DNA of 61,347 nt from JAQVEB01 sp028698105 (GCA_964293155.1 CAXYYA010000020.1:1-61347); one strand, 5' to 3'. Positions 16,670 to 25,521 are shown, numbered from the stretch's first letter. Program-made: numbers and translations. Notes: generated from the sequence alone by a model not told the origin.

Positions 16670-17740
16670 CTACAATATTTTCACAAATTCTTCGAAGAAG
16701 AAACGTGTATCGGTGGGGCCACTGGCCGCCTCGGGATGGAACTGCACCGAGTAGAACGGCTTGTTTTTATGCCGGATGCCTTCGTTGGTGCCATCGTTCA
16801 TGTTCACGAAATACGATTCCCAATCATCGGCCAGCAGACTTTCGTCCACGGCGTAGCCGTGATTTTGCGAGGTAATGTAACACGTGTTTGTTCCCACTTT
16901 TCTCACCGGTTGGTTGTGGCTGCGGTGGCCGTATTTCAGTTTATACACGTTTGCTCCGGCAGCCTTGGATAGCAGTTGGTTTCCCATGCAAATGCCGAAA
17001 ATGGGTTTATCGGTTTCCATCGCTTTGCGAATGTTATCTACCGTAATTTGGCAATGATCGGGATTTCCGGGGCCGTTTGAGATAAAAAGGCCGTCGTATT
17101 CAATGGCGCTAAAATCGTAATCCCACGGAACGCGGATCAGATGCACGTTTTGCTTCACAAGCTCACGAACGATATTGAGTTTAGTGCCGCAATCCACCAA
17201 AACAACCTTTTTTTCACCGTTTTTATACTCAATAACATCCTTGCAACTCACTTTGGCTACAAGGTTTTCATTTGCTGGATCGTAATACTCAACTTCGTTT
17301 TCGTTATCGTAAACGATCTTGCCGAGCATGGAACCTTTTTCGCGCAGTATTTTCGTGAGAATCCGCGTATCTATGCCGTAAATTCCCGGAATATCTTCTT
17401 CCTTCAGCCAGTCGCCCAGACTTTTCGCGGCATTCCAATGCGAGTAATCGTGCGAGTAATCCTGTACAATTAGTCCGCTTACGTGGATGCATTCCGATTC
17501 AAAAAAATCGGAAATTCCGTTTGTCTGACTGTTTTCAGGGACACCGTAATTTCCGATTATAGGGTATGTGAGGGTGAGAATTTGGCCTTCATAAGAGGGG
17601 TCTGTCAAGCTTTCGGGATAACCAACCATTGCCGTATTGAAAACCACCTCTCCCGATGTTGCTTTTTTTGCGCCAAACGATCGTCCGTGAAAAACCATCC
17701 CGTTTTCAAGGATCAACCGCACAGGTTTGTCGTTGTACAT
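16670..17740 (-). CDS. carA: Carbamoyl-phosphate synthase small (glutaminase) subunit
   Basis: This 356-residue class I glutamine amidotransferase subunit releases ammonia from glutamine for CarB. The N-terminal CarA-specific domain (LILENGMVFHGRSFGA, TAMVGYPESLTDPSY) is followed by the triad GATase domain with Cys251 in FGICMGNQ and His/Glu in YSVQFHPEAASGP. The oxyanion motif SNGPGNP is near residue 215. It is the first gene of the carA-carB-carB operon. A -7 box lies 50 nt upstream. Confidence 0.95.
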   Translation of the reverse strand: MYNDKPVRLILENGMVFHGRSFGAKKATSGEVVFNTAMVGYPESLTDPSYEGQILTLTYPIIGNYGVPENSQTNGISDFFESECIHVSGLIVQDYSHDYSHWNAAKSLGDWLKEEDIPGIYGIDTRILTKILREKGSMLGKIVYDNENEVEYYDPANENLVAKVSCKDVIEYKNGEKKVVLVDCGTKLNIVRELVKQNVHLIRVPWDYDFSAIEYDGLFISNGPGNPDHCQITVDNIRKAMETDKPIFGICMGNQLLSKAAGANVYKLKYGHRSHNQPVRKVGTNTCYITSQNHGYAVDESLLADDWESYFVNMNDGTNEGIRHKNKPFYSVQFHPEAASGPTDTRFFFEEFVKIL

Positions 17741-17790
17741 AGTGCGTGCTCTAATTATTTTATGCGTTGATGTTGTATGATATTAGGACA

Positions 17791-17798
17791 CAAAGGTA
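17791..17798 (-). promoter_or_regulatory. -7 box TACCTTTG upstream of carA
   Basis: On the minus strand this reads TACCTTTG (TAnnTTTG consensus), 50 nt upstream of the carA ATG. No TTTG at the expected -33 spacing is visible. Confidence 0.5.
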
Positions 17799-17832
17799 GA
17801 AAAATTTCGACAAAATAAAACATAAAAAACAA

Positions 17833-17870
17833 GACTTTCAGCCAAAATTGTTTTTTTGTTACCGAAAGTC
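17833..17870 (-). terminator. Possible terminator after the NUDIX regulator
   Basis: A 7-bp stem (GACTTTC / GAAAGTC on the minus strand) with a long 24-nt loop is followed by TTGTTTTTT. It would separate the NUDIX gene from the carA promoter. The long loop makes it a weak case. Confidence 0.4.
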
Positions 17871-17902
17871 CCGCTTAACTTTACAAAAAATCAAAATAGT
17901 TC

Positions 17903-18595
17903 TCACAACGAATACCGTTTGCCTTCTTTCGTGAATTTTTGGTATTTATGTTCGTTGAAGACGTAATAATGCGCTCCGCGCTTGGATGACGATTTATCTT
18001 TATCGTCCATCTTATCCAAAATTTCCATGGCAGCAATTTTCTTGCGAAAGTTGCGCTTATCAATCGGCATTTGATAAATAGCCTCATAAAGGTCTTGCAA
18101 GGCAGGCAGTGTGAATTTTTTATCGAAAAAATTAAAGATGATCGGTTGCATGGAAACCTTGAACCTGAGCAGAGTGAGCGCATCTTCCACCATCTTTTCG
18201 TGGTCGAAGATGAGCGAGGGCAGGTCTTGCACTTTAACCCAACGGGCATCGAACTTGCGGGCAAGGCTGGTATCAAACTCTTCCAGGTGAACCAGTGCGT
18301 AAAAAGCAACCGATACCACGCGGCCACCAGCATCACGATCCACTTCGCCGTACGCGTTTACCTGTTCCATGTATATCCCTTTTTGCTGGGTGTAGCGATA
18401 GAGTACCTTTTCGGCAGCCTGATTCAGGCTCTCATTTTCTTCCATGAATCCGCCCATGAGCGACCATTCTCCTTTGAGTGGCTCTACGGGGCGACGGGTT
18501 AACAAAATGTGTAGTTCCTTGTTTTTAAAACCGAAAATGATACAGTCAACCGCGACCAAAAAGGTCGTATTATCGGGGTAAAAAACCGTAGCCAT
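17903..18595 (-). CDS. NUDIX-fold transcriptional regulator (AraR/NrtR type), catalytically degenerate
   Basis: The 230 residues combine an N-terminal NUDIX domain (about 1-145) with a C-terminal winged-helix-like region (about 150-225). The Nudix box is degenerate: GGFMEENESLNQAAE is followed by KVLYRYTQQKGI where REUxEExGU is expected. The catalytic Glu residues are lost, so it should bind rather than hydrolyse a ligand. This architecture matches NrtR and the NUDIX-type AraR of Bacteroides. Its position directly after galM-transporter-galK suggests it senses a galactose-pathway metabolite (inference). A strong hairpin between galK and this gene means its expression may need read-through or a local promoter, which I could not find. 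Confidence 0.8.
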   Translation of the reverse strand: MATVFYPDNTTFLVAVDCIIFGFKNKELHILLTRRPVEPLKGEWSLMGGFMEENESLNQAAEKVLYRYTQQKGIYMEQVNAYGEVDRDAGGRVVSVAFYALVHLEEFDTSLARKFDARWVKVQDLPSLIFDHEKMVEDALTLLRFKVSMQPIIFNFFDKKFTLPALQDLYEAIYQMPIDKRNFRKKIAAMEILDKMDDKDKSSSKRGAHYYVFNEHKYQKFTKEGKRYSL

Positions 18596-18624
18596 AATCT
18601 GAAGATTTAAGCGTTGTGTTAAAA

Positions 18625-18654
18625 GAAGTTGGGAGCTAAACCACTCCCAACTTC
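18625..18654 (-). terminator. Intrinsic terminator after galK
   Basis: A perfect 11-bp stem (GAAGTTGGGAG / CTCCCAACTTC, 8-nt loop) lies 10 nt past the galK stop. On the minus strand it is followed by TTTTAACAC, a short U-tract, so it should end or attenuate galM-transporter-galK transcription before the NUDIX gene. Confidence 0.75.
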
Positions 18655-18664
18655 CGGTATTTAA

Positions 18665-19822
18665 TTATAATTTGCGTGCACCGTCGCTAATGACTACGTC
18701 ATAGACTTTGGGTTCGTGGCCGTATTTGGCCTCAAACTTTTCTTTTGCGTCGGCAATAAACTTATCATACAACTCGTTTTTAACCAAATTGATGGTGCAA
18801 CCACCGAAACCGCCACCCATCACGCGCGAACCGGTTACGTCGTGATCGCGTGCGAGGTCGTTCAGAAAATCGAGTTCTTCACAACTCACCTCGTAGAGCT
18901 TACTCATGCCGTGATGTGTTTCGTACATTTTTTGTCCCACGGTTTCGTAGTCGTCTTTTTTCAGCGCATCACTCACATCGCGTACGCGTTGCGTTTCCTC
19001 GATCACATACTCAGCGCGCATGTAATCTTCGGGCGAAATTTTATCTCTGACTTCCTCGAGTTGTTGCATGGTAGCATCGCGCAGAAATTCAACTTCGGGA
19101 TGTCCGTTGTCGTGAATGGCTTTAGCAGCCCGTTCGCACGATTCGCGGCGTTTGTTGTATGCCGATGATGCCAACTCGTGTTTCACCACCGTATCCAACA
19201 ACACCAGTTTGTAACCGTGCGGTTCCGGATCGAATGGGAAATACTCGTATTCCATGCTTTTTGTGTCGAGACGAATCAGGTGGCCTTCCTTACCGAAAAT
19301 GGAAGCAAACTGATCCATAATACCGCATTTCACGCCCACATAGTTGTGTTCGGTGGATTGACCGATACGTGCCAACTCAAATTTATCAATGCCGAGATGG
19401 AGCATATCGTTCAACGCGAAAGCGTAAGTACTTTCCAGCGCTGCCGATGAAGACATTCCGGCTCCGAGAGGTACATCGCCCGAGAAAGCCGTATCGAAAC
19501 CTTTCACCGTTCCGCCGCGTTTGGTAATCTCGCGGCACACGCCGAAAATGTACTTAGCCCAGCCTTCTTCGGGTTTGTCTTCTTCGTTTAATCCGAATTC
19601 GGCGTATTGGTCTAAATCCACTGCGTAGGCTTTAATTTTATCCGTTCCGTTAAGACGGATGGCAGCGATCATTCCTTTATCTATGGCACCCGGAAAAACA
19701 AAGCTCCCGTTATAATCCGTATGTTCCCCGATGAGGTTTATGCGCCCGGGGGACGCATAAACTTCGGGTGTTTCGTTTCCAAATTTCTCTTGAAATATTT
19801 TTACAATTTCTTCTTTCGTCAT
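18665..19822 (-). CDS. galK: Galactokinase
   Basis: This 385-residue GHMP kinase converts D-galactose to galactose-1-phosphate at the expense of ATP, the entry to the Leloir pathway. The galactokinase signature PGRINLIGEHTDYNGSFVFPGAID is at about residues 24-47, the GHMP ATP loop DVPLGAGMSSSAALE at about 120-134, and the C-terminal GGGFGGCTINLV near 335. Length equals the family norm (about 382-390). It lies 18 nt after the sugar symporter gene, in the order galM, transporter, galK. Confidence 0.96.
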   Translation of the reverse strand: MTKEEIVKIFQEKFGNETPEVYASPGRINLIGEHTDYNGSFVFPGAIDKGMIAAIRLNGTDKIKAYAVDLDQYAEFGLNEEDKPEEGWAKYIFGVCREITKRGGTVKGFDTAFSGDVPLGAGMSSSAALESTYAFALNDMLHLGIDKFELARIGQSTEHNYVGVKCGIMDQFASIFGKEGHLIRLDTKSMEYEYFPFDPEPHGYKLVLLDTVVKHELASSAYNKRRESCERAAKAIHDNGHPEVEFLRDATMQQLEEVRDKISPEDYMRAEYVIEETQRVRDVSDALKKDDYETVGQKMYETHHGMSKLYEVSCEELDFLNDLARDHDVTGSRVMGGGFGGCTINLVKNELYDKFIADAKEKFEAKYGHEPKVYDVVISDGARKL

Positions 19823-19840
19823 TTCTATTTGTTTTATTTA

Positions 19841-21190
19841 TTATTCTTCCACGGGTAAACTTTCCGGTACCGTATCAAGCGGGGCATCTTCTTCATCTTC
19901 CACCGAAATATCGGTATTCACATTTTTCGATCCTATCAATGCATAGAACAGCAGGTAGGCCAATCCGAGGAAAATCACCCAATAACTTGCCAGATAACCG
20001 GCTCCGTCGGCTACCAGTCCCTGTACTGCGGGTAAAATACCTCCACCACAAACCAATACCATAAATATACCGGCGGCGGCAGCTAAATATTTTCCCAATC
20101 CCTCAACAGCGAGATTGAAGATACCGCCCCACATGATGGATGTACAAAGTCCGACTAAAACAATAAACATCGCATTAATAGGCACTTGTGCCAATCCGAA
20201 AGAGAGAGCTCCCGCTCCTGAACGCTGAAGAACGGGCAATGCAACTTCGGTTGTTGTAGGAGAAAAGATAGCCAGTAAAATCAGCACCAATCCCACGAAA
20301 GAGGTAACTGAAAGCATTGTTTTGCTTGATATTTTGCTTCCCAGCGATGCGCCCAACAAACGTCCTACCAGCATCAATAACCAATACGTTCCTGCAACAA
20401 AACCCGCTGTTGTTTTTCCTACGGGAGTGTCGGACAACCAAAGGATCATCACGCCCGGTGTTCCAACTTCAACACCAACGTAAACAAAGATCGCAATCGC
20501 ACCCAAAACAAAATGGCGGAATTTTAACGCGCCGGTCATCAGGTTTTTCAAGGGTTCTTTGGTTTTTTTCGCGTGCGGTTCGGGTATATTTACTACCAAC
20601 ATCACGAAGAATACAACCGCGAAAACGCCCATGGCAATGTACATTACCGGGAATACGTCTTTGATGTTCGCTTTTGCAGTTTCACCGATCAATATACCCA
20701 CAAATGCCGGTGTAAACGTAGCCATAACAGAGTTGAAGGAACCTCCAACCTGAATAAGCTGATTTCCTTTGTTTCCGCCGCCACCCAGGGTGTTCAACAT
20801 CGGGTTAACCACAATGTTTAACAAACACATGGAGAAACCTGCTACGAAAGCTCCGAGCAGATAAACGGCAAATGCGGATGCCTGAGGCGAATGACCGGAA
20901 AGATACTGAATGAGCACTCCCACAAAACCAACTGCGATGGCAATTAGCGCGGTTTTTTTATAACCAACTTTAGTTAATAAAATACCGCCGGGAATACCCA
21001 TAACAGCGTAAGCGATGAAATTGGCCATGTTTCCCAACAGTCCCTGAAAGTTGGAAGCACCGAATTGTTCTTTTAATACTTGTCCCATTGGCGCAGCCAA
21101 ATTGGTGACGAACGAGATCATACCGAAAAGGGCAATCATCATGATGATGGGCACAATCCGGTTCGAATTCTGATTAGTTGTAGTATTCAT
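19841..21190 (-). CDS. Glucose/galactose MFS symporter (FHS family)
   Basis: This 449-residue inner-membrane protein has about twelve hydrophobic helices and belongs to the fucose/galactose/glucose:H+ symporter branch of MFS. Recognisable parts are NFIAYAVMGIPGGILLTKVGYKKTAL (about 50-75), LLNIVVNPMLNTLGGG (about 125-140) and GVEVGTPGVMILWLSD in the second half. An acidic tail (EDEEDAPLDTVPESLPVEE) closes the protein. Placement between galM and galK makes galactose the most likely substrate. Confidence 0.9.
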   Translation of the reverse strand: MNTTTNQNSNRIVPIIMMIALFGMISFVTNLAAPMGQVLKEQFGASNFQGLLGNMANFIAYAVMGIPGGILLTKVGYKKTALIAIAVGFVGVLIQYLSGHSPQASAFAVYLLGAFVAGFSMCLLNIVVNPMLNTLGGGGNKGNQLIQVGGSFNSVMATFTPAFVGILIGETAKANIKDVFPVMYIAMGVFAVVFFVMLVVNIPEPHAKKTKEPLKNLMTGALKFRHFVLGAIAIFVYVGVEVGTPGVMILWLSDTPVGKTTAGFVAGTYWLLMLVGRLLGASLGSKISSKTMLSVTSFVGLVLILLAIFSPTTTEVALPVLQRSGAGALSFGLAQVPINAMFIVLVGLCTSIMWGGIFNLAVEGLGKYLAAAAGIFMVLVCGGGILPAVQGLVADGAGYLASYWVIFLGLAYLLFYALIGSKNVNTDISVEDEEDAPLDTVPESLPVEE

Positions 21191-21238
21191 ACCTTTTTAA
21201 TTATTAGTTAATTAGTTCTATTATAAAAAATCAATATG

Positions 21239-22318
21239 CTAAATAGTGAATTTGTAGGTGGTTCTGGACTTGAATACCTCTCCCGGACGCAGTACAACCG
21301 ACGGATATTCGGGTTTATTTATGCTGTCGGGGTAATGTTGTGTTTCAAAACAAACGGCTGAACGTTCGGGATAACGTTGTCCGTTTTTGCCGATCAATTT
21401 GCCCGTCATCCAGTTACCGGTGTACATTTGCACTCCGGGCTCGGAGGTGAACATTTCCATCGCAATGCCCGTTTTGGGCGAACGGCATGTGCCGAAGTAA
21501 GCATATTCTCCCTCTTTTTTCCGGTTAAGCACAAACGTGTGATCGTATCCTTTGCCGAAGTGCAATTGTTCAAAATCGTCGTTTATTCTCTCGCCGATGG
21601 TATGTACATCGGTAAAATCCATGGGCGTTCCGTGAACCCGTTCCGGTTTTCCGTAAGGAATAGCCGTATCATCGGTCGGAAGGTAAAGATCGGCGGCGAG
21701 CGTGAGTTCGTGATCGCCCACATATGGATCTCCGGCTCCCGACAAGTTAAAATAAGAATGATTGGTGAGATTCAGAATGGTGGGTTTATCGGTTTCGGCC
21801 TCGTAAACAATATCTACCGCGTTGTCGTCGGTCAGCGTATATACGACAGTCACGCTCAGGTTTCCGGGAAAACCTTCTTCGCCGTCTTTCGACAGATAAA
21901 AGAGTTTTATCGCGTTATCCGATATATCCTGTACGTCCCAAACCACGGCGTTGAAGCCTTTCAGCCCGCCATGTAAATTATTTGGCCCGTTGTTTACGGC
22001 AAGCGTATATGCTTTGCCGTCAAGTGTGAATTTGCCTTTGGCAATGCGGTTACCCGTTCGTCCGCAAACCGCGCCGAAATACGGCTCTTCCGATACAAGA
22101 TAATCATCAATGGAACCGTGGCCGGTAACCACATCCACTAATTTACCGTTTTTATCGGGAACCATCAGCGACACTATTTTCGCGCCGTAATTGGTTACGG
22201 TAAGTTCACATCCGTTTTTGTTGGTAAGAATGTATAATCCGGTTTGCTTTCCGTCCACGTTTTTTTCAAAAGCTTCTTGCTGCAAACCGGATTTACTCCC
22301 TGTTTTTTGTACATCCAT
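21239..22318 (-). CDS. galM: Aldose 1-epimerase (mutarotase)
   Basis: At 359 residues, GalM interconverts alpha- and beta-D-galactose so that galactokinase receives its alpha substrate. Motifs include GRTGNRIAKGKFTLDG (about 85-100), the catalytic His in NLTNHSYFNLSG and NNGPNNLHGG, and the general-base Glu in AVCFETQHYPDS near residue 325. No signal peptide is present, so it is cytoplasmic. It is the first gene of the galactose operon, with a -7 box about 70 nt upstream. Confidence 0.95.
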   Translation of the reverse strand: MDVQKTGSKSGLQQEAFEKNVDGKQTGLYILTNKNGCELTVTNYGAKIVSLMVPDKNGKLVDVVTGHGSIDDYLVSEEPYFGAVCGRTGNRIAKGKFTLDGKAYTLAVNNGPNNLHGGLKGFNAVVWDVQDISDNAIKLFYLSKDGEEGFPGNLSVTVVYTLTDDNAVDIVYEAETDKPTILNLTNHSYFNLSGAGDPYVGDHELTLAADLYLPTDDTAIPYGKPERVHGTPMDFTDVHTIGERINDDFEQLHFGKGYDHTFVLNRKKEGEYAYFGTCRSPKTGIAMEMFTSEPGVQMYTGNWMTGKLIGKNGQRYPERSAVCFETQHYPDSINKPEYPSVVLRPGEVFKSRTTYKFTI

Positions 22319-22387
22319 ATTTTTCAGGTGTATGAATTAAAGATGGTGAAGATTGGATCTTTCTTTAAAATTCGTGTAAAAGTAACA

Positions 22388-22395
22388 CAAATTTA
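22388..22395 (-). promoter_or_regulatory. -7 box TAAATTTG for the galM operon
   Basis: The minus strand reads TAAATTTG, 70 nt upstream of the galM ATG in an AT-rich intergenic region. A clear -33 element is not visible. Confidence 0.5.
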
Positions 22396-22499
22396 TAAAT
22401 TAAACGAATAAAATTATGTGTTTTAAAACATATTTATAGCAATTTGTAATCCACTTTTTTGCTAAAAGTCATATCGTTACCTCACCATTTTTATTTTTG

Positions 22500-23159
22500 T
22501 TATTTATTAAAAGTTTGTGCGTCTTTTAAGAATTTTTCGAGCCCGATATTCGTCAGCGGATGTTTTAATAATCCCAGCATGGACGAAAGCGGCGTTGTAA
22601 CAACATCCGCGCCAATTTTGGCGCAATTAATAATGTGCATGGGGTTCCGGACAGATGCGGCAATAATTTGCGAACGATAATGATAATTGTCCAAAATTAA
22701 GCGAATCTCCTCAACGAGTGCCAAGCCGTCGGAAGAAATATCGTCTAACCTCCCGATGAACGGCGAAATGTACGTTGCGCCTGCCTTGGCGGCAAGCAAC
22801 GCCTGGCCGGGCGAGAAAATGAGCGTGCAATTGGTTTTTATTCCTTCGGAAGTGAGGTAGCTTATGGCTTTTACGCCATCTTTGATCATCGGCACTTTCA
22901 CCACAATTTGTCCGCTAATGGCAGCAAGCGCGTTGGCTTCTTTGATTATTCCGTCGTAATCGGTGGAAATAACTTCGGCGCTAATATCGCCGCCAACGGC
23001 AATTTTACAAATTGCTTTGTAATGAGCCATCACTTTTTCTTTTCCTACTACGCCTTCTTTCGCGATAAGCGAAGGGTTGGTGGTTACACCGTCCAGAATT
23101 CCCAGATCGTGTGCTTCTTTAATCTCATTGAGATTTGCGGTATCAACAAAAAATTTCAT
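22500..23159 (-). CDS. Fructose-6-phosphate aldolase / TalC-type transaldolase
   Basis: This 219-residue protein of the short transaldolase family (TalC/MipB/FSA) has the order FFVDTANLNEIKEA, DGVTTNPSLIAKEG, Schiff-base Lys in QIVVKVPM (about residue 84), CTLIFSPGQALLAAKAG and ISPFIGRLDDI. The residue that separates true transaldolase from fructose-6-phosphate aldolase cannot be decided safely by eye, so either dihydroxyacetone transfer or F6P cleavage is possible. The ATG at 23159 (MKFFVD) is preferred over a TTG three codons upstream. It is the last gene of a minus-strand run after the CNNM-like gene. Confidence 0.88.
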   Translation of the reverse strand: MKFFVDTANLNEIKEAHDLGILDGVTTNPSLIAKEGVVGKEKVMAHYKAICKIAVGGDISAEVISTDYDGIIKEANALAAISGQIVVKVPMIKDGVKAISYLTSEGIKTNCTLIFSPGQALLAAKAGATYISPFIGRLDDISSDGLALVEEIRLILDNYHYRSQIIAASVRNPMHIINCAKIGADVVTTPLSSMLGLLKHPLTNIGLEKFLKDAQTFNK

Positions 23160-23195
23160 GTTATTCAAATTAGATGTTTAAACAATAACTTTATA

Positions 23196-24482
23196 TTATC
23201 TCTTTTTATTCTTAGTGATCATCACTTTATCAATTTTAATTCCATCTACATCCACAATTTCGAACTCAACATTGTCGTAAGTAAACTTGTCGCCTGTCTG
23301 CGGTATTTTATTGATGTTTGCCAACACAAAACCGGCAACTGTTGAGTAATCAATAGACTCAAAATCAATGATAAAATCTTCGAGAAACATGGTAAGCGTT
23401 TCCAACGGAGCTTCGCCGTTTACCAGAGCCGAGTTTTCGTTCCGCATAAAAATATCGGGCTCTTCGTGTTCGTCCTCGTCGTCAATGGTTCCCACCAGCG
23501 TTTCCATAATGTCGTGCAACGTAATGATGCCGTCGAGACTGCCGTATTCATCCACCACCACTCCGATGGATTTATGGTTGCTGCGAAACGTTTCAAGCAC
23601 TTTTTGCGCACGCAATATGGATGGAAAAATCAATGGCTCCTGAACTAAATTAGTGACTTCAATCTCTTTATTGTTATATAATTTGAGTAAGAATTCTTTC
23701 ACTGAAATTGTTCCTACGAAATCGTCTATTTTTGTATTGCACGCCAGTATCTTACTGTGTTTGCACGCCAAAAGATCTGAGATGATATCGTCTTTGGGCT
23801 GCAAAATGTCCACCCACTCCACATCCGTTCGATGCGTCATTAAATGTTTGGCTTTTTTATCGGAAAAATAAAAAACCTGTTCGTGGATAATGTTTTCTTC
23901 GCGCTCAATAACGCCCTCTTTGGATGCCGTTTTCAGCATGGCGCGCAACTCCATTTCCGAAACAATGTCTTTTTTGGGTTTCAGCCCGATCATTTTGTTG
24001 AATAAACTCGTGGAAAAAGCCAATAACTTGACGAACGGATAAAAAATGATGCTGACAACATGTATCGGCCTCGAAACGATAACTGAAACCTTTTCGGGAT
24101 TGTTGAGCGCCATCGTTTTCGGCACCAGTTCGCCCACGACGATAGAAACATACGTGATGATCACTACCACGACAACCATGGCGATGGTTCCGGCATAAGG
24201 TGCGCTCCAGGCGAATTTTTCGAAAAACGGTTCTACCATAGCCGATAAGGTTGCCCCACCGTATGCACCGTTCACAATGCCAATGAGGGTTATCCCTACC
24301 TGCACGGCCGACAGAAACTTATCGGGATCGGCCTTGAGTTTCAAGGCCATAGCTGCGCCCTTGCTTCCGTTTTTCCGTTCAGCTTCGAGTTTCGTTTTTT
24401 TACTCGATACTACCGCAATTTCGGAGAGCGCGAAAAAACCGTTTAAGGCGATGAGTAATAGAATGATAATGGCTTCTATCAT
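23196..24482 (-). CDS. CNNM/CorC-like membrane protein (DUF21, CBS pair, CorC_HlyC)
   Basis: The protein is about 428 residues. An N-terminal DUF21 domain with three or four membrane helices (about 1-175) is followed by a CBS pair (about 195-320, MTHRTDVEWVD, VVDEYGSLDGIITLHDIMETLVG) and a C-terminal transporter-associated domain (about 335-425, STVAGFVL...IPQTGDKF). Proteins of this build (CorC/CNNM, once annotated hemolysins) export or regulate Mg2+ and other divalent cations in the inner membrane. The ATG at 24482 is preferred over two preceding TTG codons. Confidence 0.9.
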   Translation of the reverse strand: MIEAIIILLLIALNGFFALSEIAVVSSKKTKLEAERKNGSKGAAMALKLKADPDKFLSAVQVGITLIGIVNGAYGGATLSAMVEPFFEKFAWSAPYAGTIAMVVVVVIITYVSIVVGELVPKTMALNNPEKVSVIVSRPIHVVSIIFYPFVKLLAFSTSLFNKMIGLKPKKDIVSEMELRAMLKTASKEGVIEREENIIHEQVFYFSDKKAKHLMTHRTDVEWVDILQPKDDIISDLLACKHSKILACNTKIDDFVGTISVKEFLLKLYNNKEIEVTNLVQEPLIFPSILRAQKVLETFRSNHKSIGVVVDEYGSLDGIITLHDIMETLVGTIDDEDEHEEPDIFMRNENSALVNGEAPLETLTMFLEDFIIDFESIDYSTVAGFVLANINKIPQTGDKFTYDNVEFEIVDVDGIKIDKVMITKNKKR

Positions 24483-24520
24483 CAACAAAATAAGTTATGC
24501 GGTTTCGTTTTTGGATTTTC

Positions 24521-25423
24521 CTACCAAATGGGCGACGGATAAATGCCGTCATCGGCCAATTTTTGCAATTTGGCCACAACTTCGGGACGATCTTCGGCGT
24601 AGGTAACGCCAAACCATTTCGATGACGTATCCAACACTTTAACCGTTGCTATACCGTTTACCGTGAGGTAATTAACAAGCAGAGGGATAAAAAATTCTGC
24701 CTTCAGGTTATGGGCATTTTCTTTAAGAAACCGGACAAAATAGTCGTCGGAATGCTGAAAATAATCGGGCGTAAAACCCCACATATTCATAGAAACGGGC
24801 GTATTGTCGCCAATGGCCACCCACGCATCGTTTTCATCTCTATATTTCACTTCTCCGTCCACGCGCATTACCTGCGTACGTTCCACAACGCCGGTCAAAT
24901 TACCGTTTTCATCTGTTTCGCAAACCCCGCGTGCAACTGTGCCGCTTTCCGAAAGCGTGTTCCCTACCCTGTAACCCACCATACAGTATTTGTTCTCTTT
25001 TCCCGCCAATCCTTTCAGGTAATCGGCCAGTACTTTAAAACTTTCCCTGCCGTAAAAATCGTCGGCGTTGATCACGGCAAACGGTTCATGTATAACGTCT
25101 TTCCCCATCATCACGGCGTGATTTGTGCCCCAGGGCTTAACTCTTCCTTCGGGAACGTTAAAGCCTTCCGGCAAGTTATCCAATTCCTGAAAAACAAGTT
25201 CTACGGGAATTTTTTTCTCGTATTTTTTCACGATCTTTTCCTTGAAATCTTCTTCAAAGGATTTGCGGATAACAAAAACAAGTTTACCGAATCCGGCGTT
25301 TACGGCATCGTAGATCGAATAATCCATGATCGTTTCGCCGTTCGGGCCTAAACCGTCAAGCTGTTTCAGGCCGCCATAACGGCTGCCCATGCCGGCTGCT
25401 AATACAAATAATGTAGGGTTCAT
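24521..25423 (-). CDS. Sugar-1-phosphate nucleotidyltransferase
   Basis: This 300-residue protein has the nucleotidyltransferase N-terminus VLAAGMGSRYGGLKQLDGLGPNGETIMDY, where the Gly-rich loop binds NTP, followed by the metal-binding INADDFYG near residue 110. It would make an NDP-sugar from NTP and a sugar-1-phosphate; specificity is not readable. The location two kilobases upstream of galM and the absence of a galT in this window make a UTP:(galactose/glucose)-1-phosphate role attractive but unproven. It starts a run with the CNNM-like and TalC genes. Confidence 0.85.
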   Translation of the reverse strand: MNPTLFVLAAGMGSRYGGLKQLDGLGPNGETIMDYSIYDAVNAGFGKLVFVIRKSFEEDFKEKIVKKYEKKIPVELVFQELDNLPEGFNVPEGRVKPWGTNHAVMMGKDVIHEPFAVINADDFYGRESFKVLADYLKGLAGKENKYCMVGYRVGNTLSESGTVARGVCETDENGNLTGVVERTQVMRVDGEVKYRDENDAWVAIGDNTPVSMNMWGFTPDYFQHSDDYFVRFLKENAHNLKAEFFIPLLVNYLTVNGIATVKVLDTSSKWFGVTYAEDRPEVVAKLQKLADDGIYPSPIW

Positions 25424-25452
25424 TGTGTCTGATTTATGTTTTTAACTTTTCA

Positions 25453-25460
25453 CAAAAATA
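25453..25460 (-). promoter_or_regulatory. -7 box TATTTTTG for the nucleotidyltransferase
   Basis: The minus strand reads TATTTTTG 30 nt upstream of the nucleotidyltransferase ATG, with GTTG about 21 nt further upstream as a partial -33 element. Confidence 0.5.
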
Positions 25461-25513
25461 AGAATTTTTAGCTCGATAAACCAACATATTACTCAATTTC
25501 TTGCAAAAATAAA

Positions 25514-25521
25514 TAACTTTG
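25514..25521 (+). promoter_or_regulatory. -7 box TAACTTTG upstream of arfB
   Basis: TAACTTTG lies 39 nt upstream of the ArfB start codon on the plus strand and matches the TAnnTTTG consensus. Confidence 0.5.
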
